Shown here: positions 23,764 through 32,477 of the stretch, piece by piece
Layout of the letters: each line of letters opens with the position of its first letter
Position numbering within the stretch: position 1 is the first letter of the stretch
Origin: Streptomyces pilosus
Lineage (GTDB): Bacteria; Actinomycetota; Actinomycetes; Streptomycetales; Streptomycetaceae
Direction of reading: 5' to 3'
Length of the DNA: 64,000 bases
Assembly (NCBI RefSeq): GCF_014649835.1
Contig: NZ_BMTU01000011.1
Span: 62,001-126,000, forward strand
Notes under the pieces: model-generated
What the model was told of the DNA's origin: nothing
The model's database searches: none
Seen by the model: only the letters and a program-made list of their open reading frames with translations
Translations under genes and position numbers: made by a program

Positions 23764-25182
23764 TCAGCCGGTGCGGCGGATCAGGGCCAGGTACATCGCG
23801 TCGGTGCCGTGGACGTGGGGCCACAGCTGGACGTCGGGGCCCTCGCCGAGGTCCGGGACGCCGGGCAGCAGCGGACGGGCGTCGATCAGGTCGGCGTCCG
23901 GGAACTGCTTGAGGAGGTCGGCGACCACCGCCCGGGTCTCGGCGAGGTGGGGCGAGCAGGTGGCGTAGCCGACGACGCCGCCGACGCGCACGGACTCCAG
24001 GGCGGTGCGCAGCAGCCCGCGCTGGAGCGGAGCGAAGCCGTCCAGGTCCTCCGGACGGCGCCGCCAGCGCGCCTCGGGGCGGCGGCGCAGGGCGCCCAGC
24101 CCGGTGCACGGCACGTCGACCAGCACCCGGTCGAAGCTGCCCGGCCGCCACGGGGGCCGCGTGCCGTCGGCGGCGACGACCTGGTAGGGGCCGGGGTTCC
24201 CGGCGAGGGCCCTGGCCACCAGCCCGGCCCGGTGCGGCTGCTTCTCGGAGGCGAGCAGGACGGCGCCGCGCTCGGCGGCGAGCGCCCCGAGCAGCGCGGC
24301 CTTGCCGCCCGGGCCGGCGCATCCGTCGAGCCACATCCGGTCTCGGCCCTCGACGGGGGCGTTCGCCAGCGCGAGCGCCACCAGCTGGCTGCCCTCGTCC
24401 TGCACGCCTGCCCGGCCCTCGGCGACCGCCGCGATGGCGCCCGGCTCCCCGCCCTCGGCCAGCCGCACCGCGTGGGGCGACCAGCGGCCGGGGACGGCGG
24501 CCTCCTCGTCGAGCAGTTCGGCGGTGGTCGCCCGGCCGGGACGGGCCACCAGGGTGACCTCCGGCCGCTCGTTGTCGGCGCGCAGCAGGTCCTCGATGCC
24601 CTCCCGCCCGCCGCCGAGGGAGTCCCACAGCGCGGAGACGACCCAGCGGGGGTGGGAGTGCACGACGGCGAGGTGGTCCTCCGGGTCCTCGTCGTAGGGC
24701 GGGGCGACCCGCTCCAGCCAGCCCTCGAGGTCGTGCTGGGCGATCTTGCGCAGCACCGCGTTGACGAACTTGGCCCGCCCGTCGCCGAGCACCACGCGGG
24801 CCAGTTCGACGGAGGCGGACACGGCGGCGTGCGTGGGGATCCGCGTCCCGAGCAGCTGGTGCGCGCCGAGACTCAGCACGTCCAGCACCGGCGGGTCCAC
24901 CTCGCGCAGCGGCCGGTCGACGCAGGCCGCGACGACCGCGTCGTAGGTGCCCTGCCGGCGCAGGGTGCCGTACACCAGCTCGGTGGCGAGGGCCGCGTCC
25001 CTCGTGTCGAAGTCGCCCTCCTCGCGCGCCTTGCGCAGCAGCGGGGGCAGGACGAGGTTGGCGTACGCGTCCCGCTCGTCCACGGCCCGCAGGGCCTCGA
25101 AGGCGAGGACGCGGACGGGGTCCTTCTTGGGCCGGCGGTAGGGCTTGGCGGGCTTGCGGGGCCGACGGGGCTGGTCGCTCAC
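23764..25182 (-). CDS. rsmB: 16S rRNA m5C967 methyltransferase RsmB
   Basis: A 472-aa protein. The N-terminus is a very basic tail (RRPRKPAKPYRRPKK) typical of actinobacterial copies, then a NusB-like RNA-binding domain (about 25-160) and a SAM-dependent RNA m5C methyltransferase domain. The catalytic cysteines sit in DVPCTGLG (motif IV) and YATCSPHL (motif VI); SAM binding is at LDGCAGPGGKAALL. GTG 25182 has GGAG about 10 nt upstream. It lies 67 bp downstream of fmt, the usual fmt-rsmB-rpe grouping for translation and metabolism. Confidence 0.95.
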   Translation of the reverse strand: MSDQPRRPRKPAKPYRRPKKDPVRVLAFEALRAVDERDAYANLVLPPLLRKAREEGDFDTRDAALATELVYGTLRRQGTYDAVVAACVDRPLREVDPPVLDVLSLGAHQLLGTRIPTHAAVSASVELARVVLGDGRAKFVNAVLRKIAQHDLEGWLERVAPPYDEDPEDHLAVVHSHPRWVVSALWDSLGGGREGIEDLLRADNERPEVTLVARPGRATTAELLDEEAAVPGRWSPHAVRLAEGGEPGAIAAVAEGRAGVQDEGSQLVALALANAPVEGRDRMWLDGCAGPGGKAALLGALAAERGAVLLASEKQPHRAGLVARALAGNPGPYQVVAADGTRPPWRPGSFDRVLVDVPCTGLGALRRRPEARWRRRPEDLDGFAPLQRGLLRTALESVRVGGVVGYATCSPHLAETRAVVADLLKQFPDADLIDARPLLPGVPDLGEGPDVQLWPHVHGTDAMYLALIRRTG

Positions 25183-25249
25183 GAAAAAGGTGCTCCGGAT
25201 GTGGGGTGAAGTGCGCGCTCCAGCCTACGTCCTGGCGCTCCCCGGGGCG

Positions 25250-26182
25250 TCAGCCGCCGACGCTCTCCCCGGCCGCGATCCGCACCCCGCGCGCCCAGTC
25301 CGCCGCCCGCATCGGCTTCTTGCCCTGGGCCTGCACCCACAGCAGCTCCACGGCGTACGAGGCGGTGCCCACGTACACGTTGTTCTTGCCGGCGGACAGC
25401 TGCCCGGGCGCGAGCCCGGTCGTGTCCGGCACGGGGGCCGCCTGGACGATCTTGAGGCGTTCGCCCCGGAAGGTGGTCCAGGCGCCGGGTGCGGGGGTGC
25501 AGCCGCGCACCACGCGGTCGACGCGCAGCGCCGGGGTGTTCCAGTCGACGCGGGCGTCCTCGACGGTGACCTTGGGGGCGAGACTGACGCCCTCGGCGGG
25601 CTGCGGCACGGCCTGGAGGGCGCCGTCCTCGATGCCGTCCATGGTCGCGGCGAGCAGGCCCGCGCCGGCGAAGGCGAGCCGGGTGAGCAGGTCGCCGCTG
25701 GTGTCGGTGGGGCGGATCACCTCGGTGACGGTGCCGTAGACGGGACCGGAGTCGAGGCCCTCCTCGATCTGGAAGGTCGCGGCGCCGGTGATCTCGTCGC
25801 CGGCCATGATGGCGTGCTGCACGGGTGCGGCGCCGCGCCAGGCAGGGAGCAGCGAGAAGTGCAGGTTGACCCAGCCCCGGGCGGGGATGTCGAGGGCGGC
25901 CCTGGGCAGCAGGGCGCCGTAGGCGACGACGGGGCAGCAGTCCGGGGCGATCTCCTTCAGCCGCTCCAGGAAGTCGGGGTCCCGGGGCCTGGCCGGCTTC
26001 AGCACCTCGATCCCGGCCTCCTCGGCACGGTCGGCGACCGGCGAGGCGACCAGCCGGCGTCCGCGTCCGGCGGGCGCGTCGGGCCGCGTGACGACGGCGG
26101 CCACCTCGTGCCGCCCGGAGGCGAGAAGAGCGTCCAGTGCGGGAACGGCGACCTCGGGGGTACCGGCGAAGACGAGCTTCAT
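25250..26182 (-). CDS. fmt: Methionyl-tRNA formyltransferase
   Basis: A 310-aa enzyme that formylates initiator Met-tRNA using 10-formyl-tetrahydrofolate. It starts MKLVFAGTPEVAVPAL; the catalytic region is NLHFSLLPAWRGAAPVQ with Asn and His, followed by the conserved Asp in EEGLDSGPV. The C-terminal domain (from about residue 205) is the OB-like tRNA-binding part. The usual family length supports ATG 26182. It is first of the fmt-rsmB-rpe group on the minus strand. The 269-bp region upstream is shared with the divergent HTH gene. Confidence 0.96.
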   Translation of the reverse strand: MKLVFAGTPEVAVPALDALLASGRHEVAAVVTRPDAPAGRGRRLVASPVADRAEEAGIEVLKPARPRDPDFLERLKEIAPDCCPVVAYGALLPRAALDIPARGWVNLHFSLLPAWRGAAPVQHAIMAGDEITGAATFQIEEGLDSGPVYGTVTEVIRPTDTSGDLLTRLAFAGAGLLAATMDGIEDGALQAVPQPAEGVSLAPKVTVEDARVDWNTPALRVDRVVRGCTPAPGAWTTFRGERLKIVQAAPVPDTTGLAPGQLSAGKNNVYVGTASYAVELLWVQAQGKKPMRAADWARGVRIAAGESVGG

Positions 26183-26378
26183 AAGGTGCTGGGAGCCTCT
26201 CGGGCGGGGGCGGCTGGGGCGGCGCACCAGTCTATGACCCGGCACCGGGAACCCCGTCCAGGGACGGCCGCCGGCCGCGGAGGGGAGCGTCCGGTGCGGC
26301 AGGCCGGACCACTCCCCGGCGGGGGCGTACGCATATGCCGCCGCGCCCCAGCCCGTGACCAGCGGAGCGCCCACGCGT

Positions 26379-26399
26379 TGGTCAAGAAAGAGTTGACCA
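26379..26399. promoter_or_regulatory. Perfect 7-bp inverted repeat upstream of the HTH gene
   Basis: TGGTCAA (26379-26385) and TTGACCA (26393-26399) with a 7-bp spacer lie 53 bp before the ATG of the HTH gene in the divergent fmt/HTH gap. The right half contains a -35-like TTGACC, so a bound protein would cover the promoter. No clear -10 follows. It is a candidate autoregulatory operator. Confidence 0.45.
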
Positions 26400-26451
26400 C
26401 GGGCCCCACTGCGGGCTCATTCCTTTCAACGCCGGTTCGAGAGGCTTGTTC

Positions 26452-27006
26452 ATGGCCGACCACGCAACCCACGACGCCCAGGCTCGGGCCAGCCTGCACC
26501 TGCTGGTGCGGGACATCGAGCGGGTCCGGCGGCAGGTGGACGCGCTGCGCACGCTCACCGCCCAGCTGGGCAACGTCTACCGCCCGCGCCGCTCCGGTCC
26601 CTCCACGGGCTTCGTCGTCTACGGACGGGCTCCCGCACCGACGGTCCGTCTCGCCCAGGAGCTGCGGGACAGTGTCGAGACCCTGGTCACGGCGGCCGTG
26701 GAGTTCGACCGCTCACTCGGTTTCTCGTGGGACGCGGTGGGCTCCGCCCTCGGCGTCACGAAGCAGGCGGTGCACCGCCGCTACGGCGCCCGCCGGGCCG
26801 CCGACCGGACCCCGGCCGCCACCGCGGCCGAGACCGAGCGCACGCCGGAGTCGCCGGGCACCCGTACGGTGAACGTCGGCGCCGGCGTCTCCCCCGTCCC
26901 GACGGTGCCCGCCGCCCGCACCATGCCGACCCAGCCCACCGCCGGCAGCCCCGCCCTGCGCGAGGAGCCCCGGCCCACCGTCTTCCCCGCCCCGCGCAAC
27001 GGCTGA
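26452..27006 (+). CDS. Small HTH-containing protein of unknown function
   Basis: A 184-aa protein conserved in type among streptomycetes. ATG 26452 follows GAGAGG by 7 nt. Residues about 10-85 are charged and helical (LVRDIERVRRQVDALRTL, possibly a coiled coil). An HTH-like segment, SWDAVGSALGVTKQAVHRRYG, spans about 82-102. The C-terminal 75 residues are Thr/Pro/Ala-rich and probably disordered. No effector domain is seen. A perfect inverted repeat upstream may be its own operator. The function is unknown; a DNA-binding role is inferred from the HTH alone. Confidence 0.75.
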   Translation: MADHATHDAQARASLHLLVRDIERVRRQVDALRTLTAQLGNVYRPRRSGPSTGFVVYGRAPAPTVRLAQELRDSVETLVTAAVEFDRSLGFSWDAVGSALGVTKQAVHRRYGARRAADRTPAATAAETERTPESPGTRTVNVGAGVSPVPTVPAARTMPTQPTAGSPALREEPRPTVFPAPRNG

Positions 27007-27024
27007 ACCCGCCCCCTCCTCCCC

Positions 27025-27057
27025 CGCCCTCCCGGACGCACCACCTCCGGGAGGGCG
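27025..27057. terminator. Bidirectional terminator between the HTH gene and priA
   Basis: A perfect 12-bp stem, CGCCCTCCCGGA (27025-27036) and TCCGGGAGGGCG (27046-27057) with a 9-nt loop, sits between the ends of two convergent genes and can serve both. Confidence 0.8.
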
Positions 27058-27094
27058 CGGCACGTGCGCGACGGGTGAGGCCGGCCCGGGCCGC

Positions 27095-29242
27095 TCAGCC
27101 GATGTCGAGCGGGTCGACGCGCACCCACACCGGGTCGTTGCCCCCGCGGGCCGTGCGCGCCGCCTGGGCGGCCTTCAGCGCCGCCGCCAGTTCGGCGCCG
27201 TGTCCGGGCGGCACCCGGACCAGTGCCCGGTCCCACTGCTCCCCCGGCGGCGGCGCGCCCGGCCGCCGCGGACGGCCGGCCGGGGTGACCGGCAGCGGCA
27301 CCGGGCCGAGGATCTCCGCCGGCGCCGGCAGGTCCACCGCGCCGAGGAACGCCGCCACCGCCTCGCCCGGCCCCGACACCGCCGCCATCCGCGACACCGG
27401 CGGGAAGCCCAGTTCGCCGCGCTCGGCCAGCTCCCGCACCGCGTGCCCGACCGGATCCCACCGCACCAGCGCCTGCACCGGCCGCAGCGTCGGCTCCGCG
27501 ACCACCACCACCGTGCCGCCGGCCGGCTGCGGGCGCACCAGGGCCGCCGCGCCGATCCAGCGGCGCAACGCGTCCTCGTCGGAGCGCAGGTCGGGCCGGC
27601 CCAGCATCGCCCACCCGTCCAGCAGCAGCGCCGCCGCGTACCCCCCCTCGGCCACCGGTTCGGCACCGGGCGTGCTCACCACCAGCGCGGGCGCGCCCGG
27701 CACCGTGTCCAGGACGTGCTCACGTCCCGAGGTCCGTACCGGCACCGCGGGGAACGCCCGGCCCAGCTCCTCCGCGGTCCGCCGCGCCCCCACCACCTGC
27801 GCCCGCAGCCGGAAGCCACCGCACTCCGGGCAGTGCCAGCCGCCCTCCTCGCGGCCGCACCAGCCGCACCGCAGATCGCCGGACCCCTGGGCCTCCAGCG
27901 GCCCGGAGCAGTGCCGGCAGCGCGCCGGGGCCCGGCAGGTCGCGCACGCCATCCGCGGCACGTACCCCCGCCGCGGGACCTGGACCAGCACCGGGCCGTG
28001 CCGCAGTCCCTCCCTGACGGCCTGCCAGGCGAGCGTCGGCAGCCGCGCCGCGCGCGCGGCCTCGTCCCGCGCCAGGTCCTGGTCGCCCACGGTCCGCACC
28101 AGGGGCGCGGCGGCCCGCACCCGCTCCCTCGTGGCGACCAGCGGGCGCGCCCAGCCGGTGTCCACCAGCTGGGCGGCCTCCACGGTGCAGCTCCAGCCGC
28201 CCAGCAGGAAGCCGCACCTGTCCTGCGCGGCCCTCAGCAGCAGCACCTCGCGGGCGTGCGGCTGCGGGGCGTGCTGCTCGCTGTGGCTGTCGTCGCCGTC
28301 GTCCCAGACCGCGACCAGTCCGAGGTCCCGCACCGGCGCGAACATCGCGGCCCGCGTACCGATGACGGCCCGTACGGAGCCCCGCCGCACCGCGAGCCAC
28401 TGCGCGTAGCGCTTCTCCGGGCCCGCGTCGGCGGTGAGGACCGCGTGCCGTCCCTCGCCCAGCAGCGCGGTGAGCGCGGCGTCGACGCGGGCCACGGCCC
28501 GCCCGTCGGGGAGGACGGCCAGTGCGCCCCGCCCGGAGGCCAGGGTCGCCGCGACGGCCCGGGCCAGCTCCTCGCTCCACCGGGGGCCGGGCAGCGCGTT
28601 CCACACGGCGCGCGGGGCGCTGCCGGAGGCCAGTGCCTCCAGGAAGGCCGGCCCCTGCTCGTAGCGTTCCCAGGAGCCGGGTGCGGGCGCCGGGGGCGGG
28701 GGCAGCGGGGCGGGCGAGGGCCGCCGCTCCGCGCGGGCGTTGCGCGGCGGCACGGCGAGCTGGAGGACGTCGGCGAGGCTGCCCGCGTACCGGTCGGCGA
28801 CGGCGCGGGCGAGGCCCAGCAGCTCCTGGTCGAGCACCCGCTCGGGCGAGACGACCTGGGCCAGCGCCGCCAGCGGCCCCGGATAATCGGATTCGGCGAG
28901 CCGCTCGACGAGGAAGCCGTCGATCAGTCCGCCGCCCTCGCGCCGTCCCTCGCGCACCCGGTGCCGCCCGGCGCCGAAGCGCACCCGCACCCGCACGCCC
29001 GGCTGGGCGTCGGCGTCCAGTTCCTCGGGAACGGCGTAGTCGAAGTAGCGGTCGAGGTGGAGCACGCCCTTGTCGACGAGGACACGGGCGACGGGCAGCT
29101 CCTTCGCCAGTGCGGCGCCGCGCCAGGTGCGCGGTTTGGCCCGGGGGGCCTTGGCCTGGCGCACGCTCTCCCGGATGAGCGCGAGCTGCTCGGGCGGCGC
29201 GCCCTCCGCACCGCCGTCCTGCCGTCCGTCCTCGCTGCTCAC
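27095..29242 (-). CDS. priA: PriA-family primosomal protein N' without helicase ATPase motifs
   Basis: A 715-aa protein. The N-terminal DNA-binding domain starts near LPVARVLVDKGVLHLDRYFDY. The Walker A position (GxTGSGKTE in E. coli) reads ALPGPRWSEEL, and the DEEH box reads WDDGDD, so ATP hydrolysis is unlikely. The Cys-rich zinc region is intact with four CxxC pairs (CATC, CRHC, CGWC, CPEC). Actinobacterial PriA homologues are known for this loss; a structural role in replication restart is inferred. GTG 29242 is the probable start, but its ribosome-binding site is weak and an upstream GTG is possible. It lies between metK and the convergent HTH gene. Confidence 0.9.
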   Translation of the reverse strand: MSSEDGRQDGGAEGAPPEQLALIRESVRQAKAPRAKPRTWRGAALAKELPVARVLVDKGVLHLDRYFDYAVPEELDADAQPGVRVRVRFGAGRHRVREGRREGGGLIDGFLVERLAESDYPGPLAALAQVVSPERVLDQELLGLARAVADRYAGSLADVLQLAVPPRNARAERRPSPAPLPPPPAPAPGSWERYEQGPAFLEALASGSAPRAVWNALPGPRWSEELARAVAATLASGRGALAVLPDGRAVARVDAALTALLGEGRHAVLTADAGPEKRYAQWLAVRRGSVRAVIGTRAAMFAPVRDLGLVAVWDDGDDSHSEQHAPQPHAREVLLLRAAQDRCGFLLGGWSCTVEAAQLVDTGWARPLVATRERVRAAAPLVRTVGDQDLARDEAARAARLPTLAWQAVREGLRHGPVLVQVPRRGYVPRMACATCRAPARCRHCSGPLEAQGSGDLRCGWCGREEGGWHCPECGGFRLRAQVVGARRTAEELGRAFPAVPVRTSGREHVLDTVPGAPALVVSTPGAEPVAEGGYAAALLLDGWAMLGRPDLRSDEDALRRWIGAAALVRPQPAGGTVVVVAEPTLRPVQALVRWDPVGHAVRELAERGELGFPPVSRMAAVSGPGEAVAAFLGAVDLPAPAEILGPVPLPVTPAGRPRRPGAPPPGEQWDRALVRVPPGHGAELAAALKAAQAARTARGGNDPVWVRVDPLDIG

Positions 29243-29314
29243 GCCTGCATTCTTACCAAACACGACTGACAGCGGCGCACCGCCCGGAACCGGCCCCGTG
29301 CGCGGGAAGCCCGA

Positions 29315-29350
29315 AGGCCCGGCGCCCCCACGGGACGGGGCACCGGGCCT
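29315..29350 (-). terminator. Terminator hairpin after metK
   Basis: A 14-bp stem with one mismatch (29315-29328 with 29337-29350, AGGCCCGG paired with CCGGGCCT at its base) and an 8-nt loop lies 22 bp beyond the metK stop, before the priA start. Confidence 0.7.
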
Positions 29351-29372
29351 CGGAGGGACGGGCGGGCGGGAC

Positions 29373-30581
29373 CTACAGCCCCGCCGCCTTGCGCAGGGCG
29401 TCCACGCGGTCGGTGCGCTCCCAGGTGAAGTCGGGCAGCTCACGGCCGAAGTGGCCGTAGGCGGCGGTCTGGGCGTAGATCGGGCGCAGCAGGTCCAGGT
29501 CGCGGATGATCGCGGCCGGGCGGAGGTCGAAGACCTCGTCGATGGCGCGCTCGATCCGCTCCGTCTCGACCTTGGCGGTCCCGAAGGTCTCCACGAACAG
29601 GCCGACCGGCTCGGCCTTGCCGATGGCGTACGCCACCTGCACCTCGCAGCGCGCGGCCAGGCCGGCCGCCACCACGTTCTTGGCGACCCAGCGCATCGCG
29701 TAGGCGGCCGAGCGGTCCACCTTGGAGGGGTCCTTGCCGGAGAAGGCGCCGCCGCCGTGGCGGGCCATGCCGCCGTAGGTGTCGATGATGATCTTGCGGC
29801 CGGTCAGGCCGGCGTCACCCATCGGACCGCCGATCTCGAACCGGCCGGTGGGGTTCACCAGCAGCCGGTACTTCTCGGTCTCGAGCTTGATGCCCTCGTC
29901 GAGGAGCGCCTTCAGCTCCGGCTCCACGACGAACTCGCGGATGTCGGGGGCGAGCAGCGACTCCAGGTCGATGTCCGAGGCGTGCTGGGAGGAGACGACC
30001 ACGGTGTCCAGGCGGACCGCCTTGTCGCCGTCGTACTCGATGGTGACCTGGGTCTTGCCGTCGGGGCGCAGGTAGGGGATGGTCCCGTTCTTGCGCACGT
30101 CGGACAGGCGCTTGGACAGGCGGTGGGCGAGGAAGACCGGCAGCGGCATAAGCGTCGGCGTCTCGTCCGTCGCGTAGCCGAACATCAGGCCCTGGTCGCC
30201 GGCGCCCTGCCGGTCCAGTTCGTCGTCGTCGCCCTCGACGCGGGCCTCGTAGGCGGCGTCGACACCCTGGGCGATGTCCGGGGACTGCGCGCCGATCGAC
30301 ACCGAGACGCCGCAGGAGGCGCCGTCGAAGCCCTTCTTCGAGGAGTCGTAGCCGATCTCCAGGATCTTGTTGCGCACCAGCGTCGCGATGTCCGCGTACG
30401 TCTTGGTGGTGACCTCGCCGGCCACGTGCACCAGGCCGGTGGTGATCAGCGTCTCGACGGCGACCCGGGAGGTCGGGTCCTCGCGGAGGAGCGCGTCGAG
30501 AATGGTGTCGCTGATCTGGTCAGCGATCTTGTCGGGGTGACCCTCGGTCACGGACTCCGAGGTGAACAGACGACGGGACAC
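29373..30581 (-). CDS. metK: S-adenosylmethionine synthase
   Basis: A 402-aa cytosolic tetramer subunit making SAM from methionine and ATP. GTG 30581 follows AGGGAG by 4 nt and opens VSRRLFTSESVTEGHPDKIADQ. Signature motifs GAGDQGLMFGYA (methionine/ATP site) and GGGAFSGKDPSKVDRS (P-loop-like) are present. The 236-bp gap to coaBC (30582-30817) holds the promoter region and no recognised SAM riboswitch. SAM level affects antibiotic production in Streptomyces, so its regulation is of interest. Confidence 0.97.
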   Translation of the reverse strand: MSRRLFTSESVTEGHPDKIADQISDTILDALLREDPTSRVAVETLITTGLVHVAGEVTTKTYADIATLVRNKILEIGYDSSKKGFDGASCGVSVSIGAQSPDIAQGVDAAYEARVEGDDDELDRQGAGDQGLMFGYATDETPTLMPLPVFLAHRLSKRLSDVRKNGTIPYLRPDGKTQVTIEYDGDKAVRLDTVVVSSQHASDIDLESLLAPDIREFVVEPELKALLDEGIKLETEKYRLLVNPTGRFEIGGPMGDAGLTGRKIIIDTYGGMARHGGGAFSGKDPSKVDRSAAYAMRWVAKNVVAAGLAARCEVQVAYAIGKAEPVGLFVETFGTAKVETERIERAIDEVFDLRPAAIIRDLDLLRPIYAQTAAYGHFGRELPDFTWERTDRVDALRKAAGL

Positions 30582-30817
30582 AACGCTCCCTGGGGTTGCA
30601 GCGGCTGCTGGCTGATCATGGGCGGACGGCGGGGGCTGCACCCGACGCCGTCAGTGGAACAGTTTATCGGTCGCGCTTCGCCGGCGGGCCCCCGTCTCGT
30701 CTCGCGAGAGCGCTGTGACCTGCGGCACGGGCATTCTCCCCGGGCGGGGCGAGGTTCGCCAGAGGTGCCACGCCCCGGCGGGGGAGGTTTCGGTGGGTCG
30801 GAGGGCGAATCAATCAC

Positions 30818-32020
30818 TCATCCGAGGCGTTCGGCCACCAGGTCCCAGACGGTTTCGGCCAGGGTCTCCTTGGGGCCGTGGGCCACCGGGGTCTCGGTGC
30901 CGTCGGCGCCCAGGACCACGGCCTCGCTGTCGTCCAGACCGAAGGTCTTGCTCTCCCCCACCTCGTTCACCACCAGCAGGTCGCAGCCCTTTCGCTTCAG
31001 CTTGGCCCGGCCGTTGGCGAGGACGTCGTCGGTCTCCGCGGCGAAGCCCACGATCACCTGTCCGGACCGCGCCCGGTCGCCGGAGATCTCGGCGAGGATG
31101 TCCGGATTCCGTACCAGGGCGACGGGCTCGGGCTCCTGGCCGTCCTTCTTCTTGATCTTCCCGGCGGCGTAGGCCGCCGGGCGGAAGTCGGCGACGGCCG
31201 CCGCCATGACGACCGCGTCCGCGTCGGGGGCGGCGCGCAGGACGGCCTCCCGCAGTTCCACGGCGGTGCCGACGGCGACGACGTCGACCCCGGCCGGGTC
31301 GGGCAGCGCGGTGTTGGCCGCGATCAGCGTGACGCGGGCGCCCCGGGCGGCGGCGGTGCGGGCGAGGGCGTAGCCCTGCTTGCCGGAGGAGCGGTTGCCG
31401 AGGAAGCGGACCGGGTCGAGGGGCTCGCGGGTGCCTCCGGCGCTGATGACGACGTGCCGGCCGGCGAGGTCGGGTCCGGTGACGCCGCGGGCCAGGACCC
31501 GGCGGCACACCTCGAAGATCTCGCCCGGGTCGGGCAGGCGGCCCTTGCCGGTGTCGGCGCCGGTGAGCCGGCCGACGGCCGGTTCGATGACGACGGCGCC
31601 CCGGGCGCGCAGGGTCGCCACGTTGTCCTGGGTGGCCGGGTGCTCCCACATCTCGGTGTGCATGGCGGGGGCGAAGACCACCGGGCAGCGGGCGGTGAGC
31701 AGGGTGTTGGTGAGCAGGTCGTCGGCCAGGCCGTGGGCGGCCCTGGCGAGCGTGTCGGCGGTGGCCGGGGCGACGACCACCAGGTCGGCGTGCTGGCCGA
31801 TGCGTACGTGGGGCACCTCGTGGACGTCGTCCCAGACCTCGGTGGAGACCGGGTGGCCGGAGAGCGCGGACCAGGTGGCCGCGCCGACGAAGTGCAGCGC
31901 GGAGGCGGTGGGCACGACCCGTACGTCGTGTCCCGACTCCGTCAGCCGCCTCAGCAGCTCACAGGCCTTGTACGCGGCGATGCCGCCGCTGACCCCCAGC
32001 ACGACCTTGGGCTTGTCCAC
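30818..32020 (-). CDS. coaBC: Bifunctional phosphopantothenoylcysteine decarboxylase / phosphopantothenate-cysteine ligase
   Basis: A 400-aa coenzyme A biosynthesis enzyme. GTG 32020 has GGGGAG 5 nt upstream. The flavin-binding CoaC domain (1-180) has VLGVSGGIAAYK, the active His in VPHVRIG, and PAMHTEMW where the textbook motif is PxMNxxMW. The substrate-flap cysteine of E. coli (GSQACG) is also missing (GRLTGADTG). The CoaB domain (about 190-400) has AGGTREPLDPVRFLGN and KIKKK. The variant CoaC residues seem shared with mycobacterial CoaBC as I recall it, so activity is still expected. It follows rpoZ on the same strand. Confidence 0.94.
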   Translation of the reverse strand: MDKPKVVLGVSGGIAAYKACELLRRLTESGHDVRVVPTASALHFVGAATWSALSGHPVSTEVWDDVHEVPHVRIGQHADLVVVAPATADTLARAAHGLADDLLTNTLLTARCPVVFAPAMHTEMWEHPATQDNVATLRARGAVVIEPAVGRLTGADTGKGRLPDPGEIFEVCRRVLARGVTGPDLAGRHVVISAGGTREPLDPVRFLGNRSSGKQGYALARTAAARGARVTLIAANTALPDPAGVDVVAVGTAVELREAVLRAAPDADAVVMAAAVADFRPAAYAAGKIKKKDGQEPEPVALVRNPDILAEISGDRARSGQVIVGFAAETDDVLANGRAKLKRKGCDLLVVNEVGESKTFGLDDSEAVVLGADGTETPVAHGPKETLAETVWDLVAERLG

Positions 32021-32067
32021 CGTCTCTCCCCGTACCTCGGAAAATGTGCGACCAGCACCATGAGACA

Positions 32068-32102
32068 CCACAGGCCCGGCAGACGTGCTGCCGGGCCTGT
32101 GG
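32068..32102 (-). terminator. Perfect 15-bp hairpin between rpoZ and coaBC
   Basis: CCACAGGCCCGGCAG (32068-32082) and CTGCCGGGCCTGTGG (32088-32102) form an uninterrupted stem with loop ACGTG. It sits 41 bp after the rpoZ stop and 47 bp before the coaBC start. There is no T tract on either strand. It may end the gmk-rpoZ message or partly attenuate coaBC. Confidence 0.75.
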
Positions 32103-32142
32103 AAAAGTCAGCTGCAAACCGCTGATACGACTGTCTGACCGG

Positions 32143-32415
32143 TTACTGACCGGGGCCTTCGACGGCCTCGGAGGTCAGCAGTCCCGCGTTGATCTCGCGC
32201 AGGGCGATCGAGAGCGGCTTCTCGTGGACATGGGTGTCGACGAGGGGACCGACGTACTCGAGCAGGCCCTCGCCGAGCTGCGAGTAGTACGCGTTGATCT
32301 GGCGGGCCCGCTTGGCCGCGTAGATCACGAGGCTGTACTTCGAGTCCGTGGCCTCGAGGAGCTCGTCGATCGGCGGGTTGATGATGCCCTCGGGCGCGGA
32401 GATGGAAGAGGACAC
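32143..32415 (-). CDS. rpoZ: RNA polymerase omega subunit
   Basis: A 90-aa protein that helps beta-prime fold and join RNA polymerase. It has the canonical omega features: PPIDELLEATDSKYSLVIYA, AAKRARQINAYY and a C-terminal KPLSIALREINAG. It starts with GTG 32415, 62 bp after gmk. The gmk-rpoZ pairing is widely conserved. In S. coelicolor omega affects differentiation and antibiotic production (family knowledge). Confidence 0.97.
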   Translation of the reverse strand: MSSSISAPEGIINPPIDELLEATDSKYSLVIYAAKRARQINAYYSQLGEGLLEYVGPLVDTHVHEKPLSIALREINAGLLTSEAVEGPGQ

Positions 32416-32477
32416 GCTCTACCTTCCGATGGATGGGAAAGATTCTGTCGACCTGACCGGTGAACCACTGCTCACGA

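Noticed and set aside
30582..30817. A SAM riboswitch upstream of metK
   Set aside because: I could not fit any known SAM riboswitch core; only short GC stems are visible.
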